Positions 35,943 to 44,775 of a DNA stretch of 64,000 nt are shown here, one piece after another (positions within the stretch are counted from its first letter, which is position 1; every line of letters begins with the position of its first letter). The stretch lies in assembly GCF_030499515.1 (NCBI RefSeq), contig NZ_JASTWJ010000002.1, positions 1 to 64,000 on the forward strand, read 5' to 3'. The translations under genes and the position numbers were made by a program. The DNA comes from Streptomyces sp. DT2A-34. Its GTDB lineage: Bacteria; Actinomycetota; Actinomycetes; Streptomycetales; Streptomycetaceae. Under the pieces are notes generated by a model that was not told the DNA's origin, made no database searches, and saw nothing but the letters and a program-made list of their open reading frames with translations.

Positions 35943-36772
35943 GCATGGGCGCTTTCGAAGTCGCCACGCTCGTGAGCCATGCTGCGGGGCCGGCCCTCTC
36001 GGCGGGCTTCAAGAGGCTCGGTGCCAACCAGCCCGTCGCATCGTCCGACTCGGACGCCAACGACTTCGAGCGGCCGACCCTCTCCCAGGCGCTCCTCCAG
36101 CACATCACCGAGCGAGTGGACGCCACGGGAGAACGCCTCAATGTGCGCGGCCTCGCGGAATCCTCGGGGCTGCCGCCGGCGAAGGTGGCGGGGGTCCTCT
36201 CCGGCACACGTGTGCCTGCACGCGCGGAACTGGACCTGCTCAGCTTGGCGATGGGACTGCCGCCGACAGACCGTGACCGTCTCCAGCGGCTACGGGTGAA
36301 AGCCGAAGCAGAGTTCCGGAAGCAACAGGAAGCACGCGCCCAGGACCAGAAGGCTGCACCGGGGGTTGCCGGGGCCCTGGCCTCGGAAGCCGCATCGGCC
36401 CCTATGCGAAAGCGGCGATCCCGCGTCGATGGGCCGCCGCTGCCAATGCCCGGCGAGCCGGACCCCATCCTGGTGTCCGAGCCGGAGGAACTCATCGAGG
36501 CGCTGCGCGCGGTACACGAGGGGGCCGGGTCCCCTTCGCTGCGCGAACTGGAAGTCCGGAGTAATGGAGTCCTCAAGCGCAGCACGATCAGTGACATGCT
36601 GCGCGGCAAGGAACTTCCGGACTACGACCGCATGATGGTGTTCCTTGATGCCTGCGGCATCCGCGACCCCGCGTGGGCGTTTATCTGGCGTCGGCTCAAG
36701 GCGTCGGAAGCGCGGGAGACTCCGCCCTGGATGCCCGACCACGACGGTTCCGGCTCCACGAAGTCTGGGTAA
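35939..36772 (+). CDS. Double helix-turn-helix protein, module A
   Basis: A 277-aa protein. The first HTH-like region (about residues 46-100) contains NVRGLAESSGLPPAKVAGVL. After an Arg/Pro-rich linker, the second region (about 183-260) contains GSPSLRELEVRSNGVLKRST, DMLRGKELP and DACGIRDPAWAFIW. The second region matches the layout of the protein at 39348, so they look paralogous. GTG at 35939 overlaps the small membrane gene by 4 nt. An ATG two codons later is an alternative. Probable DNA-binding regulator whose partner membrane protein may tether or sense. Confidence 0.7.
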   Translation: MSMGAFEVATLVSHAAGPALSAGFKRLGANQPVASSDSDANDFERPTLSQALLQHITERVDATGERLNVRGLAESSGLPPAKVAGVLSGTRVPARAELDLLSLAMGLPPTDRDRLQRLRVKAEAEFRKQQEARAQDQKAAPGVAGALASEAASAPMRKRRSRVDGPPLPMPGEPDPILVSEPEELIEALRAVHEGAGSPSLRELEVRSNGVLKRSTISDMLRGKELPDYDRMMVFLDACGIRDPAWAFIWRRLKASEARETPPWMPDHDGSGSTKSG

Positions 36773-36836
36773 CACCGTCATCTGACTCGGGCCGGAGATT
36801 GCCCCTCCGGCCCGCTTCGCCGTGTCGGCACGAGAA

Positions 36837-37160
36837 CTACAGGTCCGGGGCCTGGCCGACGTCCGTTCCTGCGTCGGACGGCTCCGGCCCGTCGTGCTGG
36901 GGCAGGTCGGTGACCAGCCACCGCTTGGCCTTGGTCCAGCGTATGGAGACGGACATGGTGACCCACCCGTCTGCGATGGGGATCTCCTTGACGCCCTGAC
37001 CGGTCAACCCGAACACGGTGCTGCACCAGACGTCCACGGTCGCGTCGGTACCGCGGTAGCTGCGGACCGTCGTACCGGCGGGCACGCTGCGGGAGACGAA
37101 CTTCGCGCCGGCAGGTGGCTGTCCTTGGCTGTTGAGACCGATTCGGCGGGCGAGTTGGCG
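36837..37160 (-). pseudogene. Fragment of a conjugation-type accessory protein
   Basis: The minus-strand frame, open back to a stop at 37161, reads RIGLNSQGQPPAGAKFVSR, TVDVWCSTVFGLTGQG and VTMSVSIRWTKAKRWLV, followed by DGPEP. This resembles the C-terminal domain of a secreted or membrane-anchored protein found with FtsK-like transfer genes in actinomycete integrative elements and plasmids. The N-terminal part is missing. From memory of that family; not verified. Confidence 0.5.
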
Positions 37161-37693
37161 TTATCCGGGATTCACGACGGACGGGACGTACGTCTCGACT
37201 CCTGGCCGATGCCGGGCCGTGACGGTGGCCTCGTACGAGGTGGTCGAGCCCTCAATCACGCTGGACGGACAAGGCCGCGCAACGGCAGCTACTTTCGAAA
37301 GGTTGCGCCAAACATACGCTCGAATGAAAAGAGGTGAATCACCTGCCCCGGTCGGCGGCCTCCCGCGCTGGGCCGAACTTGGTGTGACAGCCGCCGTCTG
37401 CTGCTGCTCCGGACGGTGCTGGACGCACGACCTGCTCCTCGCCGGGGTGCCGAAACTGGACCCTTTGGCGGGTCTGCAACACCGTTCCTGGCACTACACG
37501 TTGTGTCTTCTCGTGAAGCTCACAAATCCCCCACTGCGAGCTTCGGCGCAGGTCGAGGACGTATTTGAGTGCTCATCAGGCTCGCCTGGGAGCCCAGAAG
37601 TTGTGGTTGCCCGGGTCTTCGGTTGTCAGGCCCCCCTCTATGCTTAGAGACGTTCCTTCGTGGCGTCTGCCTCGTACTTCACCACCTGGTGAA

Positions 37694-37720
37694 GGCCCGG
37701 CAGCCCTGCCGGGCTTCTTC
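37694..37720 (+). terminator. Hairpin with short T-rich tail
   Basis: GCCCGGCA-GCCC-TGCCGGGC (37696-37715), extended by two pairs and followed by TTCTTC. It sits just before a small gene at 37739, so it could terminate upstream transcription or act as an attenuator. Confidence 0.5.
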
Positions 37721-37738
37721 GGACGCCACGGAGGCCAC

Positions 37739-37888
37739 ATGGAAGGCAAGACACCCGTCGAAGACGGTGACGAGGAGGAAGCCGCCAAGCGGCGCCGGGA
37801 ACGGCGCCGGTTCGCCCGGCAGCTTCTGATCGACTGGTCGCCGGTGCTCGCGGGCATCGCCAACCTCGTGGTGCAGCACTTCTCCTGA
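37739..37888 (+). CDS. Small acidic/basic protein with hydrophobic tail, hypothetical
   Basis: A 49-aa protein starting MEGKTPVEDGDEEEAAKRR. An acidic segment is followed by a strongly basic stretch and a C-terminal amphipathic or membrane segment (LLIDWSPVLAGIANLVVQ). ATG preceded by GGAGG. It lies between two hairpins (37694-37720 and 37930-37958), consistent with a monocistronic unit. Resembles small peptides seen in actinomycete mobile elements, but no family can be named. Confidence 0.5.
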   Translation: MEGKTPVEDGDEEEAAKRRRERRRFARQLLIDWSPVLAGIANLVVQHFS

Positions 37889-37929
37889 GGGAGAACTGTG
37901 AGGGGGGCGTTAGTGCCGGAGCAGCAGTA

Positions 37930-37958
37930 AGCCCGGCCGCTTGATGGACGACCGGGCT
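37930..37958 (+). terminator. Hairpin after the small gene at 37739
   Basis: AGCCCGG (37930-37936) pairs with CCGGGCT (37952-37958), 42 nt after the stop. No T-tract. Confidence 0.4.
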
Positions 37959-38189
37959 CACCGGCTGTGTCGCGGATGGAGGGCCCTGGACCTGGGGTGG
38001 AGCCCGGGAAAGGGGCCCTCTGCGTCAAGTTTTACGCGTCATCCACGTGGATCAATCGTACGGGAAAAGGCACGCCGGTCTATAACCTGGCCTACAGACT
38101 CCCGGATTGGTGACGCCGCCCTTCTACACGCGCGCCCTCGGTGGGCCCCCGCCCGGCCTATGCCGTGGTGGTCTGGTCTGCGAGGTCGA

Positions 38190-38370
38190 CGGGGTGTCCT
38201 CGGTCTCGACGCGGTCGACGTGGGCCTCGCGTACGGACTGCTGGAGCATGTCCATCAGGTCGACCGGATGCGGCCCCCGGGCGGGCGAGGTCGCGGGCGT
38301 GCAGCTTGGCATCGACGACCTCGACGAGGGCCTGGGCATAGCGGTCGGTCAGGCCAGGGATCTCGTCGAG
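38190..38370 (-). pseudogene. Second Ku C-terminal remnant, frameshifted
   Basis: Two minus-strand frames together spell a Ku C-terminus: LTDRYAQALVEVVDAKLHA (about 38280-38367), then, after a frameshift near 38275, HPVDLMDMLQQSVREAHVD (about 38210-38270). These match the FTDxYxxAL and VxDLMxxLxxSV motifs of bacterial Ku. Nothing of the Ku core is present. Sequence differs from the remnant at 24781, so it derives from another Ku gene. Confidence 0.6.
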
Positions 38371-38552
38371 GGTCCGCCTTCTGGGCCGCGCTGCGCGAGG
38401 TTCCTCCGTCCGGTCCGGGCGCCTGATCGACGTCCTCGCCCTAGCAACGGCGCTCCTGGAACTGGTGGACGCCTCCGGCGCACGGGACGCGCTGCGTGCG
38501 CTGCGGCAGCTGGTGGACGCCCTCGCCGCCGTCTGAACCCGTACATACCGAA

Positions 38553-38584
38553 AGAGCCGGCACCGCGCTGCGGTTACCGGCTCT
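38553..38584 (+). terminator. Terminator-like hairpin
   Basis: AGAGCCGG (38553-38560) pairs with CCGGCTCT (38577-38584). It follows a short plus-strand frame ending at 38536 that lacks any ATG or GTG start. Confidence 0.4.
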
Positions 38585-38839
38585 CGGCAGGTCTCGCGCT
38601 GCAACGCGAGTCCGTGGGGTCCCTGTTCGGCTTGTGGTTGGAGTCAGCAGCAATCAGGGCAGGGCCCGCCCCTCTCGGTGCAAGCCCGGGTGCGCGGATA
38701 GTCGCAGCGAGTCTCTTATCAACGCAACCGCGATTGGCGCACGGCTGCATCAACTCGTTCACTACCACGGGTGACTGACACCGTCGGCGATCTCGATTTG
38801 GGTGAGAGAACCCCAAGTCACCGTTACGTACGGGGCAAG

Positions 38840-38910
38840 GAGTTGACGCTACGTGACACATTCCGTGTCAACGCATCTATGGATGCGTTGACACGCGCAC
38901 GCATCAACAC
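38840..38910. promoter_or_regulatory. Operator-like palindrome cluster
   Basis: A perfect 13-bp inverted repeat with a TATG centre lies at 38865-38894 (arms GTGTCAACGCATC and GATGCGTTGACAC). Related half-sites flank it: AGTTGACGC just upstream (near 38842) and GCATCAAC just downstream (near 38901). The cluster precedes the small-membrane/HTH module at 39083, the nearest plausible target. Confidence 0.6.
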
Positions 38911-39082
38911 CCCCCGAAAGACCCTGGGGAGGGACTTACAGCCTCTTGCGGCTGCCACCATCTTGTCCTCGGCGAACCACGCCGAGGGCGGCTGCAACCG
39001 CCCGCGTGGTTCGCCGAGTTGGAGTCAGCAGCTGGTGTCCGGCGGCCCGTGGGTCGCCGGACCCGAAGAGCAGGGAGGCCCC

Positions 39083-39346
39083 GTGCCCAAGTCCCAGTCC
39101 GTCTCCTGCGTGGAGACCGGATCCTCGTCCCGCCGTCGCCTGAGCAGCGCCGAGGCCATCGTCATCATCGTGATCGTCACCGTGGCGGCGGTCCTGGCCG
39201 CGGTCGCGGGCATGACCGTGCCGGTCGTGCTGCAGGTGCTTGCGGGCGCCGGGCTGACCGCCGTCCTGGTGGTCGGCCTGGTCACTGGGGCGCCGGTCCG
39301 AGGGCTGCGCGCCGCGCTGCACGCCCTGCTGGGTCCGGCTGCGTGA
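39083..39346 (+). CDS. Small membrane protein, module B
   Basis: An 87-aa protein. After a Ser/Arg-rich cytoplasmic start, it has two strongly hydrophobic segments (about residues 24-46, AIVIIVIVTVAAVLAAVAG, and 48-67). GTG start with GGGAGG at 39073-39078. The in-frame start at 38771 is rejected because it would run through the palindromic operator region. Directly upstream of the double-HTH protein at 39348, with a 1-nt gap. Probable membrane partner of that protein. Confidence 0.75.
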   Translation: MPKSQSVSCVETGSSSRRRLSSAEAIVIIVIVTVAAVLAAVAGMTVPVVLQVLAGAGLTAVLVVGLVTGAPVRGLRAALHALLGPAA

Positions 39347-39347
39347 G

Positions 39348-40286
39348 GTGACGGTCGTGTGCCGTCCCGAGAAGCCGATCACCACCAGCAACACCGCGCT
39401 GCGCGAGCTGCAGGAGTGGCTGCGCGACCAGCGGGCCCGCACCGGACAGGGCTACCGCGCCCTGTCGGTGCGGGCCGGCTGCCACGCAACGACGCTGCAG
39501 CGGGCTGCCTCCAGCGAGACCGTGCCCAAATTGCCGACGGTGCTCAACTACGCCCGGGCGTGCGACGCCTCGCCCGACGAAGCGCGGCGACTGTGGAAGC
39601 GGGCCCGCCATGAGGAGACCCGCCTGGCGCGCGGCGGCCGCAGCCTGCCCGCCCCGCGTCCAGAGCTCATCCGCGACTTCGCCGACCTGGGTGCCGCCCT
39701 GGTCGACCTGTACGAGAAGGCAGGCTCCCCGGCGCTGCGCACCATGGAACAGCGGGCGGGCGGATTCGGCTCCCTACCGAGCAGCACTGCGCGCCGCATC
39801 AGGACCAAGCAGGCGATGCCGCACGGCCTGTCGCAGTTCCAGGCGTACTTGAGGGCCTGCGAGGTGCCGGAGGCGGACTGGCCTGACTGGGAGAACGCCT
39901 GGACGCGTGCATGGCGCCACGAGAAGCACGACGACTTCGCTGCGCTGGGCAGCTCCACAGCGGACGTGGACATCCTCGAGGCGATGGCGCTGACGCCGAA
40001 GGACATCCTCGCGACGGCGCGCGTGGACAAGCGGCTACGCGAGCGTTTCCAGAAGGAGTACCGCGTCGTCGCCGACGCCGATGGGGAGATCCTCATCGTC
40101 CGCGCCGGCTCGGGCCGCCGGATGCCCGTCCAGGTGGTGAAGCGCCGCGAGGTGCCGGGGCGCCTACGGCCGCCTCAGATGGGACGGGTTCTCGGCAAGT
40201 ACTCCGAACCGTCCGAGCAGCAGCTGTCCTTCGCCATCCCGTACTCGGAGCTGGAGCGGGAGCCAGCACCCGGCGCCCTCTTCTGA
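39348..40286 (+). CDS. Double helix-turn-helix protein, module B
   Basis: A 312-aa protein. An XRE-like N-terminal region (YRALSVRAGCHATTLQRAAS, then LPTVLNYARACDASPDE) is followed by a second helical HTH-like region (LVDLYEKAGSPALRTMEQRA, SSTARRIRTKQAMP, LRACEVPEADWPDW) corresponding to that of the 35939 protein. The C-terminal 100 residues form an extra beta-containing domain. GTG start immediately after the membrane gene. Likely autoregulated through the palindromes at 38840-38910 (inference). Confidence 0.78.
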   Translation: MTVVCRPEKPITTSNTALRELQEWLRDQRARTGQGYRALSVRAGCHATTLQRAASSETVPKLPTVLNYARACDASPDEARRLWKRARHEETRLARGGRSLPAPRPELIRDFADLGAALVDLYEKAGSPALRTMEQRAGGFGSLPSSTARRIRTKQAMPHGLSQFQAYLRACEVPEADWPDWENAWTRAWRHEKHDDFAALGSSTADVDILEAMALTPKDILATARVDKRLRERFQKEYRVVADADGEILIVRAGSGRRMPVQVVKRREVPGRLRPPQMGRVLGKYSEPSEQQLSFAIPYSELEREPAPGALF

Positions 40287-40361
40287 CAGCTGGAGGGCGA
40301 CCGTTGCACGTACGGAGCCCCGGGGCCACCCTGGGGCTCCGTACGGGTGCGGTTCGCGTCG

Positions 40362-40718
40362 TCAGCTCGGCTCCGGTTCCGGCTCGGACGGCCGGAACTC
40401 CCGCAGGCCCAGTTCCCGTCGTCCAGCTGAGCGACCAGGACGCGATCCTCTTCGTTCGCGTCGGTGGCATCCCGCGCATTGCGCCGCGCTGACCGCGAAC
40501 AGCAGGGTGAGGTGGAAGTCGTCCGGCAGCGGCGGGGCTTCGTGTCCGCCGTCTGCGGTGTCGACCAGCACTGCGACCTCGTCGGAGCCGAGTTCGGAGG
40601 CCCGGACCTGGCTCTCGTACATGCTCAGGTGGGTGATGGCGTCGGCCCGCACCAGGGCGGACTTGGAGGTCCCGACGGACGGCCTGTTCTTCTTCCGCAT
40701 GATCCAGACGTGCGTCAC
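40362..40718 (-). CDS. Hypothetical protein
   Basis: A 118-aa protein, start GTG with GGGAGG about seven bases upstream. The first 80 residues look genuine (MTHVWIMRKKNRPSVG, DAITHLSMYESQVRASELG, EVAVLVDTADGG). The last 35 residues are Arg-rich and may reflect a frameshift, because an alternative frame there reads an acidic, more protein-like sequence. No family recognised. Confidence 0.5.
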   Translation of the reverse strand: MTHVWIMRKKNRPSVGTSKSALVRADAITHLSMYESQVRASELGSDEVAVLVDTADGGHEAPPLPDDFHLTLLFAVSAAQCAGCHRRERRGSRPGRSAGRRELGLREFRPSEPEPEPS

Positions 40719-40808
40719 GCTGTCCCCTCCCGGAGATCGTTGGGTGTGGCCATCGTGACTGGGGGTGCCGACAAACAGGCCGTTCGGGATCGGTAGGTCC
40801 GTCCCGGC

Positions 40809-41693
40809 TCAGCGCGGCCAGGCGGCCGGAGTGCTCGGCGGCAGCGGGATCTCGTCCAGCCGCAGCCACTGTTCCCGGCCGCTCTGATCCGGCAGGTGGA
40901 ACCGCACGTCCTGCGCCTCGTCCGACTCGTACGGGGCGTCTCCAACAGCCCGCAGCAGAGCGTGCAGCCTCGGGTGAGGGGCCTGCATCGCCCGGCCGCG
41001 TACGCCCTCGGCGCGCAGGGCGGCCAGCGTGAGGGAGGCGGTGTTCACTCCGGTACGTCGGTGGCCGTCGGCGTGAGCGATCGCCTCCGGGTGTTCCACG
41101 ATGGAGGCCAGGGCCTCGGGACCGGCGACGGTGTACGTCAGCACCAGGTCACCGCGCTGCAGCATCACCTGCGCTCCCGGCTCCACCAGCGAGCCGTCTT
41201 CGCGGGTCGACATGGCCACCTTGCCGACCATCGGGCCCATGCCGATCTTCCGGACCTCGTCGAACTGCTCGATCGTCGGGTCCACGAACCGCTCGGAGTC
41301 GGGGAGCACCAGGGCGCAGTGCCCGTTCCACGAGGTTCCCGTCCAGCTCGGCGTGAGCGAGCCGTAGAGGGTTCCGGCGCCGTTCTTCTTCCGGATGGCC
41401 ACGGTGACCGGCAGCAGTTCGGCCCGCACTCCCAGCTGGCCGTAGGCGTTCCGCAGCGTCAGGCACGCATCGACACAGATGTTCGCTGGCGCGCGGCCGT
41501 CGGAGAGGGCCGCCCACAGGAAGGGCAGCACCAGTTCCACGATCTGGTCCGGCTTGGCGTGTTCCAGCATCCGCGCCATGTGATCCATGCTCCCCGGCAG
41601 CGCTGGAGCCGCCCTGCGCGGACGCGGTAAGGAGGGATGGGCGACCCGCTTCTGCGGTGTCCGGTGCTTCTTACCCCGCTGCTGTTTCGACAT
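40809..41693 (-). CDS. Protein with transglutaminase/cysteine-protease-like Cys-His-Asp pattern
   Basis: A 294-aa protein with a basic N-terminus. NICVDACLTLRNAYGQLGV (Cys73/Cys77 at the start of a helix ending in a Gly turn), WNGHCALVL (His125) and ERFVDPTIEQF (Asp138) reproduce the Cys-His-Asp order and spacing of papain-like transglutaminase folds. The C-terminal half is alpha/beta with no known domain. It may be a protease or amidase, or an inactive relative. ATG start MSKQQRGKK. No obvious operon partner. Confidence 0.65.
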   Translation of the reverse strand: MSKQQRGKKHRTPQKRVAHPSLPRPRRAAPALPGSMDHMARMLEHAKPDQIVELVLPFLWAALSDGRAPANICVDACLTLRNAYGQLGVRAELLPVTVAIRKKNGAGTLYGSLTPSWTGTSWNGHCALVLPDSERFVDPTIEQFDEVRKIGMGPMVGKVAMSTREDGSLVEPGAQVMLQRGDLVLTYTVAGPEALASIVEHPEAIAHADGHRRTGVNTASLTLAALRAEGVRGRAMQAPHPRLHALLRAVGDAPYESDEAQDVRFHLPDQSGREQWLRLDEIPLPPSTPAAWPR

Positions 41694-41855
41694 GGGCAGA
41701 GCGTAAAGATCTCAACCGGCCTTCCGACAGACCGCGTTGCGCGGCCCGCAGGACGCCTCGGATCACGAGCCCGTCAGCGGCACCTCCGCCCGCGTTCCGT
41801 GGATACGGAACTCGCTGAAGGAGGAGATCCCGGGGTAGGCGGGGTCCGCGAGCTT

Positions 41856-43325
41856 CTAGCGGGGCGGTACGCCGTCGGGGTGATCGTGGATCCAGGACAG
41901 GCCTCCCAGGTCGAGGCGCTGGCGGGTACGGGTGACAGCTACGTAGGCCAGGCGGGCTTCTGCGTCGTCGATGGGGTCGGGTGGTCTCGTGGCGCCTGTC
42001 TGTTCGTCAGCGGCGTTGTCGTTGGGGCGGGCGAAGTCGTCTGCGATGAGGACACGGGCCCATTCGCGTCCTTTCGCCTTGTGGGCGGTGGAGACGGTGA
42101 CCTGGGCGTGCGGTTCGGGTGCGAGGCGGGCGACGGCGTCGAGGATGGCGTCGGTGCCGTGGGTGTCGACGAGGTTGACCAGGGGCTGCAGGTCTCTTCC
42201 GGCCGGGTCGTGGGCTGCGTAGTCCTGCAGGTCGCCCCAGCTGGGGAAGAGGATCAGTTCGGGGTGGTGGGTGCGGCGGCCTTCTTTCAGGTCGCGGGCG
42301 GCGAGGGCCAGGGCTTGGAGGCTGTCGCCTCCGCCGGCGAGGGCGACCCGGCATCCGGCGGTCATGAGGGTCATGACCTGGGCCATGGCGCCGACGTTGG
42401 TGCGGCACAGTACGGCGTCCGGGTGGGTGACGGGGCCGAGTTCGGTGGGCACGGCAGGGGTGCCGGTGAGGCGGATCGGGGCGTCGGCAAGGTGCAGCCA
42501 GCGGTTGGCTTCCGCGGCGAGGTCGGGGCCGAAGCGGAAGGACTGGGACAGGGTCAGTTGGGTGCCGTCGAAGCCGGTCATGACGTCTTTGGCGCCGCGC
42601 CATTGGTAGATGGCCTGGGCTGAGTCGCCGACCATGACGAGCTGGGCGTGGTCGCGCTGGGCGAGGAAGATCTGTTCGACGACGGGGTTGGTGTCCTGGG
42701 CCTCGTCCAGCAGCAGGAAGTCGGCCTGGATGCGCGGCTGGGTGAGGGCCCAGGCCTTGAGGTAGTGGTCGTGGTCGTAGCGGACGGCGCCGTCTTCCGG
42801 GTGCTGCAGGTCGGCCCAGGCTTTGCGGGCGAACGGAACGATGTGGGCTGCGAGTTGGGCGTGGAGGTCGGTGTCATCCAGGCCGCGCAGGCGTGGGACG
42901 TGGTGGCGGGTGATGGCCTCGTCGGCGGTGTGGCAGAACTGGGTGACGGTGCGCAGGGTGGCGTTGGAGAGTGCTTTTTGGGTGACTTCGCGTTCTCCGA
43001 TGCGGAGGGCTTTGGTGATACCGAGGGCCTGTCCGGTCTGCCAGGCCGGGCGGCGGGGTGCGTTCAGGCGGCGGGTGTAGCGGTGGCCGACGGCTGCGTA
43101 GGCGAGGGCGTGGGCGGTTTTGCATTGGACGGTGTTCGGGAAGCGGGCGCGTGCGTCCTGGGCGATGGCGCGGTTGTAGGCGAGGTAGCGGCCGCGGCGT
43201 GTGGTGGCGTGGGCGAGCAGGGTGAGTGTGGTGGTTTTTCCGGTGCCGGCGCCTGCCTGCAGGGCGAGGTGGTTGCCGGCGTGGAAGGCGTCGGCTGCTG
43301 CGGTCTGTTCGTCGGTGGGGTTCAT
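41856..43325 (-). CDS. Compact UvrD/PcrA-like SF1 helicase
   Basis: A 489-aa superfamily 1A helicase: TDEQ Q-motif, Walker A QAGAGTGKTTTL (residues 23-34), KTAHALAYAA (Ia/Ib region), DEAQD Walker B (FLLLDEAQDTNPV), GDSAQAIYQWRGA motif III, SQSFRFG motif IV, STAHKAKGREW motif V and VAVTRTRQRLDL motif VI. It is short for UvrD (about 700 aa) because the 1B/2B insertions are minimal. The ATG at 43325 is chosen, with GGTAGGA upstream, over a TTG seven codons earlier. Such helicases occur in plasmids and defence loci. No partner nuclease is adjacent. Confidence 0.88.
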   Translation of the reverse strand: MNPTDEQTAAADAFHAGNHLALQAGAGTGKTTTLTLLAHATTRRGRYLAYNRAIAQDARARFPNTVQCKTAHALAYAAVGHRYTRRLNAPRRPAWQTGQALGITKALRIGEREVTQKALSNATLRTVTQFCHTADEAITRHHVPRLRGLDDTDLHAQLAAHIVPFARKAWADLQHPEDGAVRYDHDHYLKAWALTQPRIQADFLLLDEAQDTNPVVEQIFLAQRDHAQLVMVGDSAQAIYQWRGAKDVMTGFDGTQLTLSQSFRFGPDLAAEANRWLHLADAPIRLTGTPAVPTELGPVTHPDAVLCRTNVGAMAQVMTLMTAGCRVALAGGGDSLQALALAARDLKEGRRTHHPELILFPSWGDLQDYAAHDPAGRDLQPLVNLVDTHGTDAILDAVARLAPEPHAQVTVSTAHKAKGREWARVLIADDFARPNDNAADEQTGATRPPDPIDDAEARLAYVAVTRTRQRLDLGGLSWIHDHPDGVPPR

Positions 43326-44775
43326 GGGGTGAGTCCTACCTTTCAAGGCATGGGTCTGATCTGGTCATTCGTAAGATCGGATGGCCCAGGGGTTCTGGGT
43401 ATGGCTGTCATGCGGGTGCCGTTGGCAAGGCTCAAAGGACTTGGCCGCCCGGAGCCCCGCGACGACTCGACCGCCAATTGGGAGACGCGACTCGATCGCT
43501 GCTGTAGGACAACGTCGGCGAGGTCGTCTGCGGGATTGATGTGACGACGAGCTGGCGGAGGGAACGTGCCCGAGATCTGGGCCGGGGTGGACATCGGCAA
43601 GGAACACCACCACTGCGTGGTGATCGACGCGGACGGTCAGCGGCTGCTGTCCCGCCGCGTCCTGAACGACGAGACCGAGCTGCTCCAGCTCATCGGCGAC
43701 GTGCTGGAGATATCCACCGACGCGCTGTGGGCCGTCGACCTCAACCACGGCGGCGCCGCCCTGCTCATCGGCCTCCTCCTCAGCCACGGCCAGCCGATGG
43801 CCTACCTCACCGGCCTGGCGGTCCACCGCGCCTCGGCCACCTACAAGGGCGAGGGCAAGACCGACGCCAAGGACGCCTTCGTCATCGCCGACCAGGCCCG
43901 TGTCCGTCGCGATCTCGGCCTGCTGCGGCCCGGCGACGAGATCGCCGTCGATCTGCGCATCCTGACCACCAGGCGCCTGGACGTTGTCTTTGACCGCACC
44001 CGGCAGATCAACCGCCTGCGCGCCCAACTGTTGGAGATCTTCCCCGCGTTGGAACGGTCGCTGGACCTGGTCAACAAGGGCCCGGTCATGCTGCTGACCG
44101 GCTACCAGACCCCGACCGCGATCCGCCGCGCCGGCGCCAAGCGGATCGAGACCTGGCTGAAGAACCGCAAGGTCCGCGGTGCCACCGGACTGGCCCGGAC
44201 AGCCGTGGATGCCGCTCAGGCACAGCTGACGGCACTGCCGGGCGAGAAGCTGGCCGCCGTCATGGTGGCCCGCCTCGCGAAGGGGGTGATGGCCCTCGAT
44301 GAGGAGATCGCCGAACTCGACGCCCTGATCGAGGCCCGGTTTCGCGAGCATCCGCACGCCGAGGTGATCCGCAGCCTGCCCGGCATGGGACCGAAACTCG
44401 GCGCCGAGTTCATAACCGCCACCGGCGGCGACATGGACGCCTTCGGCAGTGCCGACCGCCTGGCCGGCTTCGCCGGCCTCGCTCCCAGACCCCGTGACTC
44501 CGGCCGTGTCAGCGGCAACCTGCGCAGGCCCAGGCGCTACCACCGAGGGTTGCAGCGGACGATGTACTTGTCGGCCATGCCCAGCCTCAAGGGCTGTCCG
44601 GCCTCGAAGGCGTTCCACCAGCGCAAGAGGAGCGAGGGGAAGGGACACAAGCAGGCCTTGCTCGCGCTCGCCCGCCGCAGGCTCAACGTCCTGTGGGCGA
44701 TGCTCCGTGACGGAGAGTGCTATCAAGGTTCACCTCCCGTCACGGGAGCGGCTTGACATCACGATTGGGAAGTCC
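43326..44775 (+). mobile_element. IS110-family element, approximate extent
   Basis: Inferred from the transposase. The left non-coding flank (about 43347-43565) and the short right flank after 44756 would hold the ends and any bridge RNA. Boundaries are uncertain, as no repeats mark them. The right end overlaps the last codons of the minus-strand gene at 44740. Confidence 0.45.
43566..44756 (+). CDS. IS110-family transposase
   Basis: A 396-aa transposase. The N-terminal DEDD RuvC-like domain begins WAGVDIGKEHH (first catalytic Asp) and includes LIGDVLE and KTDAKDAFVIAD. The C-terminal transposase-20 domain has IRSLPGMGPKLGAEFIT and LAGFAGLAPRPRDSG with the family's catalytic Ser, then GNLRRPRRYHRGLQ. 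GTG start with GGAGG at 43556-43560. IS110 elements lack conventional inverted repeats and target duplications and use a bridge RNA from a flanking region, so I cannot set the element's ends. Confidence 0.92.
   Translation: MPEIWAGVDIGKEHHHCVVIDADGQRLLSRRVLNDETELLQLIGDVLEISTDALWAVDLNHGGAALLIGLLLSHGQPMAYLTGLAVHRASATYKGEGKTDAKDAFVIADQARVRRDLGLLRPGDEIAVDLRILTTRRLDVVFDRTRQINRLRAQLLEIFPALERSLDLVNKGPVMLLTGYQTPTAIRRAGAKRIETWLKNRKVRGATGLARTAVDAAQAQLTALPGEKLAAVMVARLAKGVMALDEEIAELDALIEARFREHPHAEVIRSLPGMGPKLGAEFITATGGDMDAFGSADRLAGFAGLAPRPRDSGRVSGNLRRPRRYHRGLQRTMYLSAMPSLKGCPASKAFHQRKRSEGKGHKQALLALARRRLNVLWAMLRDGECYQGSPPVTGAA

Noticed and set aside
38402..38536. Plus-strand frame ending DALRALRQLVDALAAV before a hairpin
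   Set aside because: Protein-like, but no ATG or GTG before the upstream in-frame stop; probably a fragment overlapping the Ku scar.
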